Shown here: piece after piece, positions 11,565 to 22,300 of the stretch
Layout of the letters: every line of letters begins with the position of its first letter
Numbering within the stretch: position 1 is the stretch's first letter
NCBI GenBank assembly: GCA_949358305.1
Contig: OX442321.1
Location: 7,837,605-7,901,604, forward strand
Direction: 5' to 3'
DNA: 64,000 bases
Source: Strigamia acuminata
Taxonomy: Eukaryota > Arthropoda > Chilopoda > Geophilomorpha > Linotaeniidae
Program-made: the position numbers and the translations under genes
Notes under the pieces: generated by a model
The model's database searches: none
What the model was told of the DNA's origin: nothing
Seen by the model: the letters and a program-made list of their open reading frames with translations, nothing else

Positions 11565-12150
11565 AATAGCGTCGTTTTAAAACTAGATTGTTTTATAAAT
11601 TTTTTTGTTGGAAAAAGATACAAAGTAAATTAAAACAACTTACTTAATTCTTCACTATTGCCAACGACTGCTTATTTACTCATCCAAGACGACTTGTTAC
11701 GTTTCAAACTTCATCCAAGGTTCATCTGAACAACAGCACAGAAACTTAAATAGCCAGACCTGGGAACGTTGTGTGAAGGTTTTGTGAATGTTTTCTAAAC
11801 GTTTTTGGAATAGAATGACTTATATTATGTTTCATCTCACTGGAAATATTCCGTGTGCATAACTGTCATGTAAACAGGGATGACAAGGATTATTCGAGTA
11901 GTGAATAATCCCTCGCAGAAGGTTGTTTAATTCGAGTGAACTCCAACTATTTTTATTGCGCATGCTATAAATATTGAGGTGGAAGAGCCCAAGAATTGCC
12001 TAAATGAAGAGGTATGATCGTTGTAAAATATTTCTAAACCCTCCATACAAAGCCTAGTAAATGAAGTAAATGTCAAAACACTTTAATTTATTACGAAAGT
12101 TTTATTTTGAATTATCTATACATCAAATTTCGTATTATTTTTGTTTGAAA
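11565..12150. other. Spacer between array 1 and the cystine-knot gene
   Basis: 586 bp of convergent 3' flank. A 9-bp perfect hairpin, GGATTATTC/GAATAATCC, lies near 11889-11913. No open frame or known element is seen. Confidence 0.5.
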
Positions 12151-12658
12151 TCATCCAAAAAAATCTGCGCCTGCACTCACAGCATTTTTAGCCAGAGAGA
12201 GTAATGACATTCCTGATCCACCATCAGAGGATAATGGTGTTTTTACTGCTACTACTGATGGTATTTTAGGCACTACTGCTACTGGTATTTTAGGCACTAC
12301 TGCTACTGGTATTTTAGGTGCTTTTAATGGTATTTGAGCTGCTCCTAATGGTATTGGAGGTGCTCCTATTCCTACTGGTATTGGAGGTGTCTTTGCTGCT
12401 ACTACATCATTCGTAAGGTTGTTTGCTGCAGACGATACTAATGCTTTGGCTGCATCTACTGCTAGTTGTGCTGCTCCTATTGCACCTTTCGCTACGACAG
12501 CCAATCCTGCTCCAATAATGCTTGAAGAAACAAAGTCACCTATGGACTTGATTGAAGTGCGACATACACCAGGACCAGGAAAACCTTTGAGTCTTCCACA
12601 TCTGCGAGAACAGCAATCGTTGTTTCCCATACAATGTCCTTTTACTGGTTGACACGAC
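12151..12658 (-). CDS. Inhibitor-cystine-knot peptide with long hydrophobic, proline-rich tail (5' exon not found)
   Basis: The open exon runs from an acceptor near 12658 down to TGA at 12151. It starts with six cysteines spaced C-x6-C-x5-CC-x3-C-x10-C, the classic knottin (ICK) pattern of many arthropod secreted peptides, including antimicrobial, regulatory and venom types. Unlike those, it continues for about 125 residues: a hydrophobic Ala/Val segment, then PKIPVAVV repeats and a short Ser/Gly-rich end. A signal peptide should lie on an upstream exon that I could not place. The sequence does not tell a toxin from an ordinary secreted ICK protein, and nothing suggests a venom role. It is probably exported. 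Confidence 0.6.
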
Positions 12659-12879
12659 CTTTTTGTGGAAAAAGAGAAAAGAATTTATTGCTGACTGTTT
12701 ACTTGTATTATACTAGAATTGCAATATTGTTATGAAATGCATCTAGGGCCGCCACTGTGCAGCAAGAAAAATTTTGAAGAAAACTTTAATTAATTAATTT
12801 TAATTTTTTAACAAACATAAAATTACAAACATTAAAATTACTGCTAAAAAAATTAAAAAATTAAAGTAAAAAATTTTCA

Positions 12880-12949
12880 CAGACAGCAGGATTTGAACCT
12901 GTGTGGAAAGATTCCTAGTCCATTACCTGAACCACTGGACCACCACTAC
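12880..12949 (-). repeat. tRNA-derived SINE head or tRNA pseudogene
   Basis: On the minus strand an A-box-like TGGTCCAGTGGTTCAGG and a B-box AGGTTCAAATCC stand 25-30 bp apart. The anticodon arm and acceptor stem do not pair well, so this is not a working tRNA. The AT-rich sequence downstream is consistent with a SINE body. Confidence 0.6.
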
Positions 12950-13487
12950 AAACTATTATTGTCTTCATGAAGACAGTCATGTTGGTGAACAAAGTTCTGA
13001 TGTCATATGTCATGTGATATCAAATGAGGAAATGACATCATTAAATATCAAATGATAAAATTGAACTTGGATCTTGGAACTATTTTTTACCTAGCAACTG
13101 TTGTTTACAGTATTCATACACTAGGCCTGATTGCTCAGATTTGATGTATACACAGACAAAATAGTGCCAACTTTCAGCTCATTGTTTGCATTGTTGGCTG
13201 TTTATGGAATAAAATTATTTTAGGGTCTCATTCAGCATGATATAACAATCCTTCTTGTTTAATATTACAACAATCTGTGATAGCTTATTGGTGCTCTCCC
13301 CTTGTAAGTTTTAGGTTAGGTTAGGCATCAGGGTCGAATCCCACGCATTTGGAGTGGTACTGAACCCTCAGGCATTTTTTTTTAGATTCTTTAGACCAAG
13401 AGCACGAAAAAATTATCTGCTTGTGGTGCGATTTTGTCTCATAGCGTCTCTGCATGCTACCAGAAGCAAGAAAGAAATACCGCATTT

Positions 13488-13633
13488 CAGTAGCTGTATT
13501 CAAAAATTAAAATAACAATTTTAGTTTAAGTGTATTTTAAGTTTTAACATGGGTTTAAACAGGAAATGATGGCATTTTTGGTTTAAAATTGAAGTAAAAC
13601 ACAAAATATTTTAGTTTTTGAATGCGGCTACTG
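13488..13633. mobile_element. MITE with CAGTAGC ends, copy 1
   Basis: A 146-bp element with ends CAGTAGCTGTATTCAAAAA and the inverse of CAGTAGCCGCATTCAAAAA. The same sequence recurs at 16114-16542, interrupted by an insertion. Confidence 0.7.
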
Positions 13634-13651
13634 GTAAAGAGTAGCACTTGA

Positions 13652-14929
13652 TTAGTGTTCTATCATGCTCTTTTTTACATTCTTGGCCGCTTTTGTAATT
13701 GAGACGCGAGAAAGAGATGATTTGAAATAAAGCCTGCGATTCTTAATCACGGAAATAAGATATTTATCAAAATCAGAGGCTACTTTAGAGCTATCAAGGC
13801 AGTAGACATGTAAAGTTCTAGGCAGAACCCTTTTCATTAGTCTGAAATGGAACTACCTATGATTAAAATGTTTCACTTACGGTGCTGCAGTAGTAGTTAT
13901 TTCTTCTGTAGTTGTTTCATCATCGGAAGTTGTGTCAGCAGGGGTTTCGTCATATTCGGATGGTGGTGATACATTTTCACCTGCAGGTGGCGCATTTCCA
14001 TCTGGCGGTGCTCCACTAACCGGCGGAGCTCCGCTTGGCGGCGGTGCTCCACTATCTGGCGGTGCTCCACTAACCGGCGGAGCTCCGCTTGGCGGCGGTG
14101 CTCCACTATCTGGCGGTGCTCCACTAACCGGCGGAGCTCCACTTGGCGGCGGTGATCCACTTGGCGCCGGTGCTCCGCTGGCCGCCGGTGCTCCGCTGGC
14201 CGCCGGTGCTCCACTTGGCGGCGGTGATCCACTTGGCGCCGGTGCTCCACTGGCCGCCGGTGCTCCACTGGCCGGCGGTGCTCCACTGGCCGGCGGTGCT
14301 CCACTGGCCTCCGGTGCTCCACTTGGCGCCGGTGCTCCACTGGCCGCCGGTGCTCCACTGGCCGCCGGTGCTCCACTGGCCTCCGGTGCTCCACTTGGCG
14401 CCGGTGCTCCACTGGCCGCCGGTGCTCCACTGGCCGCCGGTGCTCCACTTGGCGGCGGTGATCCACTTGGCGCCGGTGCTCCACTGGCCGCCGGTGCTCC
14501 ACTTGGCGGCGGTGATCCACTTGGCGCCGGTGCTCCGCTGGCCGCCGGTGCTCCACTTGGCGCCGGTGCTCCACTGGCCGCCGGTGCTCCACTGGCCTCC
14601 GGTGCTCCACTTGGCGCCGGTGCTCCACTGGCCGCCGGTGCTCCACTGGCCGCCGGTGCTCCACTTGGCGGCGGTGATCCACTTGGCGCCGGTGCTCCAC
14701 TGGCCGCCGGTGCTCCACTTGGCGCCGGTGCTCCACTGGCCGCCGGTGCTCCACTGGCCGCCGGTGCTCCACTGGCCGCCGGTGCTCCGCTGGCCGGCGG
14801 TGCTCCGCTTGGCGCCGGGGTCGCATTTCCACCTGCTGCTGGTGGTGGTGGTGTGTCTTGTGCAGTTGTTAATGACAACGTAGTTAATAACAGAAATAGA
14901 AGAAGTATAAAATTTAATTTAGTTTTCAT
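13652..14929 (-). CDS. Secreted Gly-Ala-Pro-Ser repeat protein
   Basis: Exon 1 is 14929-13881 and exon 2 is 13841-13652, joined in phase 2. The start MKTKLNFILLLFLLLTTLSL is a clear signal peptide with likely cleavage after TTAQ. About 270 residues follow of a six-residue repeat, GAPAAS/GAPAPS/GAPPPS, encoded by 18-bp units, then a Thr/Glu-rich hinge (TTSDDETTTEEITTT). Exon 2 adds about 63 non-repetitive basic residues (LPRTLHVYCLDSSKVASDF...). The repeat is far richer in GC than its surroundings. Such proteins are often mucin-, cuticle- or silk-like extracellular material. No homologue comes to mind and the exact role is unknown. Confidence 0.72.
13993..14820. repeat. 18-bp coding tandem repeat
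   Basis: Dozens of copies of GGTGCTCCACTGGCCGCC-type units (plus-strand view) form the repeat region of the secreted protein. The opposite strand also stays open through the array, a by-product of composition. Confidence 0.95.
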
Positions 14930-15595
14930 GCTTTAAGCTAATTTCTAATTTTTTATATTATTGGTTTTTCTATGAAATGGTATCCTGGTGTGTAGATATC
15001 AAACCAAGAAAAAGATTTTCAAAAACAAAAATAATTACAGTAGATTTCTAATAGTCAAATTTCTAATAGTCAAATACATAATAAATCTTACCAAAGTATA
15101 GTTTCAAAACTTGGCAATATGCTAAATTTTGCAAAGGTGGTAAGCAAATTTATGACGCAAGGCTAAAGTATGTATGCATTAAATCTTTTAAGTCTACATT
15201 AAACCATTGTGTTGAAATGTAATTAAAAAATAAGTCGTATATTCAAATGACTAATAAAAGATCAGTTCAATTCATGTCTAGTTTGATTCAGGGTTTGCAA
15301 TATGTAACCACATTGATTGGAAATATCTTTCAATGGTCATTCTTTCCAAGTTTAGTTTATTCTTTTTTATTTTAAGTACATTTACATATCTTGAACAATC
15401 TACATTGACTGCTAACTGACCAAACTGACCAAACACTTGAATTTTTTTAAGAAAGCAACTGATTAATTAATTGTTTTCGTTGTGGTGAGACCACAAAACC
15501 GCCTCCTGGGAATTCACCCTGTTAAAAAAAAGATTTAGCAAATTTATCTATTACACCAACAAGTCCTTTCCAAAAATTGAATTATTCTATCGGAA
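14930..15595. other. Spacer between secreted repeat gene and coiled-coil gene 1
   Basis: 666 bp, AT-rich. A direct repeat TTTCTAATAGTCAAAT occurs near 15046-15074. The promoter of the secreted gene should lie just above 14930. No gene is seen. Confidence 0.5.
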
Positions 15596-17491
15596 TCAAA
15601 GGACAACTTGTGTTAATCTAACTCTTTTTTCATTAACAAAATTCTTTACATTTTCGGTGGAAACTTTGGAACGAGTGCTGCCACTGCTGCCGTTACTGGA
15701 ACTTTTACTGCTTTTACTGCTTTTACTGCTTTTGGTTGTTTTGGCACTGCTGGAACTTTTAGTGGTGGTTCCACCCACGAGTGACTCTGAAACTAAATGA
15801 CAACAAATTCAGTTTACAATTTACTGGAACAGTCAAATAAATATTTGATAGTTTAATGCGTTAACATTCCAAAGGCCTTTTGACCGTTACCGGTCATCTT
15901 CAGTGGTTAAAAGGCTCATATTTCCCATCCATCAATCAGATTTCTTGTTTGGGGTTGCCAACGTGGTTTCCTGACCATTTCCAAACTCTCCCACATACCT
16001 AGTACTTGCGGTGTTTGCAGTACATCAACTTTTATGTGCAAAATTGTAAAAGTGTCGTTTAATAACCGCTGAAGATGATCGGTAACTGTCGAAAGGCCTT
16101 TGGAATACTAACACAGTAGCTGCATTCAAAAATTAAAATAACAATTTTAATTTAAGTGTATTTTAAGTTTAAAAATGGAAAAATAGAAAAATGAAAATTG
16201 ATGGATTTTATAAAACCTGAAAAAGTTAAAAACGGAAATTTTGGTTACAGACACATGCAATTTTAAATACATCTTTTTTTCCGATATAGATGATTAAACT
16301 ATATCTAGTCAATCATAAATTGCGTATATATGTGTATATTTTACATTATTGCACAAAAATTTATCATTTAGTCATTAAAAATTAATAAATTTTGATTTTC
16401 TCAACCGGTCATTATGACCGGTTTTGGCCTTTTTAGGTAGGCCGAAATTCCGGCCCTTCTAGTGTTAAACAGGAAATGATGTCATTTTTGGTTTAAAATT
16501 GAAGTAAAACACAAAATATTTTAGTTTTTGAATGCAGCTAGTGTTAAATAACTCACTTTCCATAACGTCACCCTTCAACTGTTCCAACTCGAGAGTAAGC
16601 AGTGCGTTATCCTCTTTGAGCGATTCGTTTTTCTGTTTACATTTTTCGTACTTATTTAACAGTTCTTCGTTGGTTGCTTGAAAGAGCACGCTTCTTCCTT
16701 TACGCTTGTCGTACTTGGACTGAAGCTCGATGTTTTCTTCCTGCAGGAGATGATTCTCCTGTCTCACTTCCTCAATGTCCAATTTGACTTTATCGTATTT
16801 CATCTTGGTTTGTTCGTACTGCGATTTGTAAATCTCCAAATCCTCCACCAGTTTCACATTGTCCTGCTTCACCATCAAATGTTCTCTTCGGAAAAACTCG
16901 TAGTCATTCAGCACCAAATCCTCGCTTTGCTTTAAAGTTTCGTTTTCTTCCTTTAATTTCTCCAACTCCAGGCTCATCGTCTGCACACTCTGCTTCAGTT
17001 TGTCACTCTCCAACTTCACAGCTGCGTATTGTCTTTTCAACTGTTCGTATTCCCTTTGCACCTGTTCGATGCTCAGATAACCCAGGAGCGAACCCTGTTT
17101 GGAAGTTTTATTAGTCGAGACGGATTCTGGTTTAAGTGGAACAACATCAAGTTTGGCTTTGTCTTTATCTTTACTGCCACTGAGGTCTGAATTTTTGCAA
17201 GTAGAATTTTTGCAAGTAGAATTTTTGCAAGTAGAAGAAAATACGGCGAGGGTTCTTTTTAATTTCTTCTACAAATTAAAAAATATATATATATAAAACA
17301 GAAACAAAAAATGAAATAAACTTTACCTTTCGGCTCAGGCAAACGCTCGGATTGCGCGATCCATCATCGTCAGTGGCCTTGTGATTTGTAGTGCCGAAAC
17401 CAGATTGGCTCGACTCGGTTCGTTTATTTCTTTCTTGTGCCCTTCTGAATTCACTCTTGCGCTTGCTAAAATTGTTTTGGATCTTATTCAT
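15596..17491 (-). CDS. Coiled-coil protein 1
   Basis: Exons 17491-17327, 17268-16557 and 15786-15596 join in frame (phases 0 and 1). The N-terminus is basic (MNKIQNNFSKRKSEFRRAQE). Three copies of STCKN follow, encoded by a 15-bp repeat, then a linker. A continuous heptad coiled coil of about 180 residues runs from SIEQVQREYEQ to LEQLKGDVM. The tail is Ser/Lys-rich (KTTKSSKSSKSSKSSS). The last exon is assigned from splice phase and is the least certain part; read-through after 16557 would stop after a few residues. Coiled-coil gene 2 next door ends its helix with the similar LESMKGDVK and shares the upstream palindrome, so the two look like local duplicates. No known family is recognised. Confidence 0.65.
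15858..16114. mobile_element. MITE with ~50-bp terminal inverted repeats
   Basis: The left end, GCGTTAACATTCCAAAGGCC, is mirrored at the right end as GTGTTAGTATTCCAAAGGCC. Both continue through a TTACCGGTCATCTTCAGTGG-like block. It lies in the last intron of coiled-coil gene 1 and abuts the next MITE. Confidence 0.75.
16114..16542. mobile_element. MITE with CAGTAGC ends, copy 2, interrupted
   Basis: Same ends and arms as 13488-13633, but about 290 bp longer through an inserted block (about 16175-16465) that contains the palindrome AACCGGTCAT/ATGACCGGTT. Confidence 0.65.
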
Positions 17492-17523
17492 GTCCGGGTG
17501 AATTTATACAGAACGAGTTGTCC

Positions 17524-17549
17524 GCATAGCAGACCGAAGTCTGCTACGC
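17524..17549. promoter_or_regulatory. Inverted repeat 5' of coiled-coil gene 1
   Basis: GCATAGCAGAC and GTCTGCTACGC are separated by four bases, about 33 bp upstream of the ATG. A matching site precedes coiled-coil gene 2. It may be a promoter element or a 5'-UTR hairpin. Confidence 0.5.
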
Positions 17550-18180
17550 AGACCGATGGAGGCTGCTGGAGGTTATGTTTCTATACATGAAATTTCGACG
17601 TTTTCGCAAAGCATAAATAGACTTTTAGTTGCAACAATCACCCGAGTTGTTGTCATTGTCGAGAAATTAAATAAATAAAAGACAGATGAACAGAAAATTT
17701 TTTTTGTACGTTTTATTACACGACTTAGATGCATTTATTATCAAATCGACTTCGATTTTCCTCATTTCTTTATTATTGTTTTGTAATTTGACAAGTTATA
17801 ATCTTATACATGACCAAAATGATAAAAAAAAATGCATTTAACATTTGGTCTGTGTCTTGTCCAATGGCGGTTGTCGTGTGAGCCTTCTATCTCCGCCATA
17901 TTGGCTCGGATTCATCGGTTAATGCGTTGGTGGAATAACACGTACACGAATTTGAAAATTTCTTCACAACTGTAACGAAAAAATAAACACAAATTGGTGA
18001 GGAAAAGAGTGCACATTTTCTCTTTACAAGGCGTCTATTATCCAGGACCCCCTGGACTTAAGATTAATTAAAATTGAGTATTAAGTATATTCAGAAATGA
18101 CATCTTCACAACATATTCAAACAAAAATATGTATTTACGGGTGGAATAATGCGTTTTTATGAGAAATTGAGCTTCATTGT

Positions 18181-18350
18181 GAGCTAGGAAATTGCAAAGT
18201 GATGCATTTTCCAGTGAAATCATGCATTTTCTAGTAAAATGATGCATTTTCTAGTGAAATGATGCATTTTCCAGTAAAATCATGCATTTTCCAGTGGAAT
18301 CATGCATTTTCCAGTAAAGAAATGTGTTTTCCACTGAAATAAAGCATTTA
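18181..18350. repeat. ~20-bp minisatellite
   Basis: Seven to eight copies of an ATGCATTTTCYAGTRAAATS unit. Confidence 0.85.
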
Positions 18351-18399
18351 TTTTTTCGATTGCAGGCCCCAATTGGGTGCAATAAGATTTAGCCTCATT

Positions 18400-18941
18400 T
18401 TATTTCACATCACCTTTCATGCTTTCCAACTTGAGATGGAGTCTTTCGTTTTTCTCTTTCCGTTTTTCGAGTTTAAAAACAAGATGCTTAAGCTGTTGCT
18501 TGATTTTCTTGCGATCTTGAACCAATTTTTCGTTCTCGAGCTTCAATTTTGCACTCTTTTTCTTGTAGTAAGTGTAGTATAAAGTCAATACGGACTCGTT
18601 GTGTTGGAGAGATTTGTACTTGGTTTTCAAGCTCTTATATTCTGTTTGGAGTTTTGTGTGCTCTTTAAAAAGTGCTTCAAACTCGCAGGAGTTTCCACGT
18701 TCATTCCTTGTGTCCAACTTACTTCGACACGACAAAACGGGCTTCGAAGCCTGTGTAATAAATTTAAAATTAATATCAACTCTTAGATGAATCGCCTAAT
18801 GCATTTTACGTGTTTATGTGGACTTTCAGAACTGTAATTTGTGCTGCTAAACCAGCCTTCATTGTTATCGGCATATCTTTGAGATGAAATTGAACTCGAT
18901 CTTATGTGTTTTGAGCTGACGCGAGACTCAGTGCTGGTCAT
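18400..18941 (-). CDS. Coiled-coil protein 2
   Basis: Exons 18941-18810 and 18750-18400 join in phase 0 to give 160 residues. The N-terminus is Ser-rich (MTSTESRVSSKHIRSSSISS). A heptad coiled coil of about 95 residues (FEALFKEHTKLQTEYKSL to LHLKLESMKGDVK) then ends at the stop. It looks like a shorter paralogue of coiled-coil protein 1, with a similar helix end and a shared palindrome 5' of the ATG. It could be a structural or self-associating protein; no family is recognised. Confidence 0.68.
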
Positions 18942-18988
18942 TATTTAATTTTGACTGGAAGTTATGTTGGTTTTCAGAGTCCACGTCC

Positions 18989-19017
18989 GCACAGCAGACC
19001 CCATTGGTCTGCTATGC
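18989..19017. promoter_or_regulatory. Inverted repeat 5' of coiled-coil gene 2
   Basis: GCACAGCAGACC and GGTCTGCTATGC are separated by five bases, about 48 bp upstream of the ATG. It matches the element at 17524-17549. Confidence 0.5.
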
Positions 19018-19091
19018 TTTTTTGGCCGCATTCAAAGGAAGCCCAAAGGAAATTCTCAATTTTGTGCTGTTTGTTTTTGTTTTTGTTTTTG

Positions 19092-19106
19092 GCGCCATCT
19101 GTGGGC
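19092..19106 (-). promoter_or_regulatory. CTCF-like core motif upstream of copy E
   Basis: The minus strand reads CCCACAGATGGCGCC, containing the AGATGGCGC core known for arthropod CTCF. It lies about 200 bp before the start of copy E. Confidence 0.45.
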
Positions 19107-19307
19107 TAAATTTGGAAACTCGATTTTTGTTCGAATAAATTCAAGTTGGCCGTGTGGTAAACGGCGGCACGAAAAATGTGAAATTTTACAAATAAATTCG
19201 GAGGAGGTTGTCTGTTTGAAATTACCGATGGATTTCTAGGAATAAACTCGGAAGATGTCGTCTGTTTAAAATTATCGATGGATTTTTACGAATGAACAAG
19301 AGAAAAA

Positions 19308-22300
19308 ATGAGATTTGTTGATTTGAGACGAAAAGAAGGCGACACTTATATTGATGCTGCGGTGAATTATGGTTGTGGGCCTAATTTTGTGAGGAATCGA
19401 TGGAAACTATTTCGCCAAATGATTAAAGAACAAGTGCTTTCTGATGAATTTTAGCCGATAAAATGTTTCATTTACCATATTTTTGTTTTTATATTATAGG
19501 GTGTCAAGTTTTGGTTCCGCTTTTGGCTGACATTTTGTTTACAACCTGACATGAAGAAATTAGACGAGGTGAATCGATGAGTTTTTCTGTTAAAAAATGA
19601 ATTAATTTTTGTTTCCAACGTTAGTTTTCGAAACATTTACCGATTGTAACACCTTTGCTAAGCCAATTTATCCACTCTCGGTTTGTTCAAGGTATGTAAT
19701 ACATAATAGGAACGTGCCAATCCAATTTTTCTTTTTCTTTTTTATTAATTTAACATAAAATTAACTTTGTTAACAACTAGTTTCGGCTAGAGAAGCAGTT
19801 AATTATTGTTGGAACACAGTTTTCGATGGTAAAATTAAATTTGTCATCAAATTGTGATGGAAATTAAACAAAATTTTGTCTTCTTAAAATAATAAATAAA
19901 TAATAGATGATCCAAATCCAGTTCGGATAATTGAATTAGTGCTTTCTGATACTCAGGTAAAAGTGTAAGTACTTAAAAAGAGGTGGATTTATAAGTAGGG
20001 CCAATGTGATGCACGAATTTCTACAATTTTGTCAGAATTTGTCACGAATTTCTAAAATTTTGTCAAAATTTGTCACGAATTTCTAAAATTTTGTCAAAAT
20101 TCGTTACGAATTTCTAAAATTTTGTCAAAATTCGTCACGAATTTCTAAAATTTTGTCAAAATGTGTCACGAATTTCTAACGTTTATCATCCAACGTTCGC
20201 ATGGTGCCCCATTGATCACCTTCTGCACGACTGTCCCCACAGAAATCCACCACTACGTGACCATAAATCCGCCTTCATCTCCAACTTAAACTCCCTTTGA
20301 ACCAAAACAACTTTAAAAATCATTTTAGTTTATAGATGAAACTTATCATTACGTGCAAACCAACTTTGCTTGTGCTCTTGGCGAAGTGTTTTACAAATGG
20401 CTGCTGGCCGACGACAACTACAAAACAGACCAGACATATTGGGAAATCCCACCGCAATATTTGCACGCCGATTTCCAGCCCGGCCAACTAGAAAGATTCA
20501 TGTCGAAACAATGGGGCAGAAATCTACCGAGCATGCTCGGTGTAACCATGGACCAGGTCCCATGGATCCGAAAATGCCTGCGACCCAGGGGCAGCAAATA
20601 CTACAACGCTGTCGAACAAGTCTTGACCTACCACACGCCCACCTCGGAATGCCTGAAAACGAAGCAAGTGTCGCGACATTTGAAGTGCTGGGACCTCAAA
20701 GTGAAAAAAATCAAAAAAATCATAACCGACATGGACGAACAAGTGCCAACGACGCCAAAACGCTCCAGCAGGGACTCCCGGGTCTGTTACGGCTCCGAAA
20801 CGTTCTTGAATACACACAAAGACGCGCCCAAGCCCAAAGAAGGCTTAAAACCGTCCAGAATTCCAAGATATCAAGATATGTCGACCAACACCAGTGTCAA
20901 TACCGACTCGAAAACCTACAGACTAATTTCTCCAAGTAGGAAGCGCCTACCGGGTCTAAAATCGTCCAGTAACGACCGATATGTCGCTAGGGAAACGACG
21001 GGCAACGACGGCAATTGTAGGCAAAACCAGGCGTCGAGTTCCATCGAAAAAGCGAATCGAAGTTGTGGGTTTTTCAACAGCCAAAAGAAGCATCTTCAAC
21101 GGGCCTCTTCCGACAGCACCATTTACAAGCTGCTAGCGACCGATTCGGCCTCCGACAGCTTGGTGACGTGGGCCAGCAACGACGATAGTTTAAAGGGTCG
21201 AAGGTTTTCCGATTATGGCGTGAGTCGTATCCCCGTCCGCCGACCGAGCGAGGATTATTTCAATATTCTTCGGCTTACCAGTAAAAGCAATTTTAAACCT
21301 GGAAAGTTTACTTCCACCGATGAGGAAAATAATTACAACGTTCAAATGCCCACCACGACTGACGAGGAACGTGTTTACAGTGGTAATAAACGGACGACAA
21401 CTAGCGACGATGAATCCAGCGAGAAGGTTAGTGTTGACCGTTGACAAAGTGTTTTGCTGCTTCAAATGTTTACTTATTTTTTACATTTTAGGAATATATC
21501 ATTCCTATGGGCAGTCCCCATGGTTATGTATTTTCCAGAGACCAAACTTGTCCTACTAAGTGTACTGATTTTGTTGATACACAACATAAGTTAATCGGTA
21601 CTGCTGATGCAGTGACACGATACTGCAGGTTAGCCTCTCCTGAACCATCATCACAATTTTTTCCCTCATCATGTCGTAAGTTAATCAGTACTACCATGAA
21701 CCAAGGATAACATGGATACGTCTGTTATTTCCTATTGATTCGTTGTTCCGTACACTGTTTGGATGATAGCAATCACGTGTCATGCATTGCTTGCCATCTA
21801 AGCATGTTTGTTACCTGTTGTCATCCCAGAATACAGTGTGGCTATACATTATGTGGCGCCATTGGTGGCAAAACGCTCTGAATATATGATTACGTGTCCA
21901 TGTTATCTTTGGTTCATGGTACCACTAAATACTAATACAAAAATCCTAAATTCCACAATTAATTTTCTTTACTGATCCACCAGTATCCTATACAGAAATT
22001 CATGGTGTTTCATCAAGAATGGACAATTGCAAGCTAATCGGTACTTCTGATACAACGATAGAACATTGCAAGTTAGTCGGTACTTCCGATACGACACTAG
22101 AAAATTGCACGTTAGTCGGTACTTCTGATGCACCAGTAGCCCGCATGTTAGTCTGTACTATTGATTCAGTGCAGGACAATTGCAAATTAGTCGGAACTGC
22201 TGATCAACCGGTAGGCCGTAAGTTCATCTGCTCTGCTGATCAATCAGTAGCCTGTCAATTCATCTGTGCCCCCGATCAATCAGTAGCCAATAGGTTAATC

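Larger units (their letters stand above)
12659..13651. other. Repeat-rich spacer
   Basis: Nearly 1 kb without a convincing exon. It holds a tRNA-like SINE piece (12880-12949), three tandem TTAGG units (13311-13325) and a MITE (13488-13633). The signal-peptide exon of the cystine-knot gene may lie in its first part. Confidence 0.5.
17492..18399. other. Spacer between the two coiled-coil genes
   Basis: About 900 bp. It includes the palindromic promoter-like site at 17524-17549, AT-rich sequence, and a ~20-bp ATGCATTTTCTAGTAAAATG minisatellite at about 18181-18350. No exon is found. Confidence 0.55.
18942..19307. other. Divergent promoter region between coiled-coil gene 2 and copy E
   Basis: 366 bp between divergently transcribed starts. 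It holds the palindrome at 18989-19017 and a CTCF-like site at 19092-19106. A duplicated GAAATTRCCGATGGATTT-like stretch occurs near 19216 and 19270. Confidence 0.55.

Noticed and set aside
12880-12949. Functional tRNA gene on the minus strand
   Set aside because: A and B boxes are present, but the anticodon and acceptor stems do not pair, so a SINE or pseudogene is more likely.
13311-13325. Telomeric TTAGG repeat as proof of an arthropod or of a chromosome fusion
   Set aside because: Only three units occur; chance is a fair explanation.
13897-14936. Long open frames in other frames and on the plus strand across the GAPxxS array (for example a 334-codon plus-strand frame)
   Set aside because: The GC-rich 18-bp repeat lacks stops in several frames. 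Only the minus-strand frame has a signal peptide and a plausible second exon.
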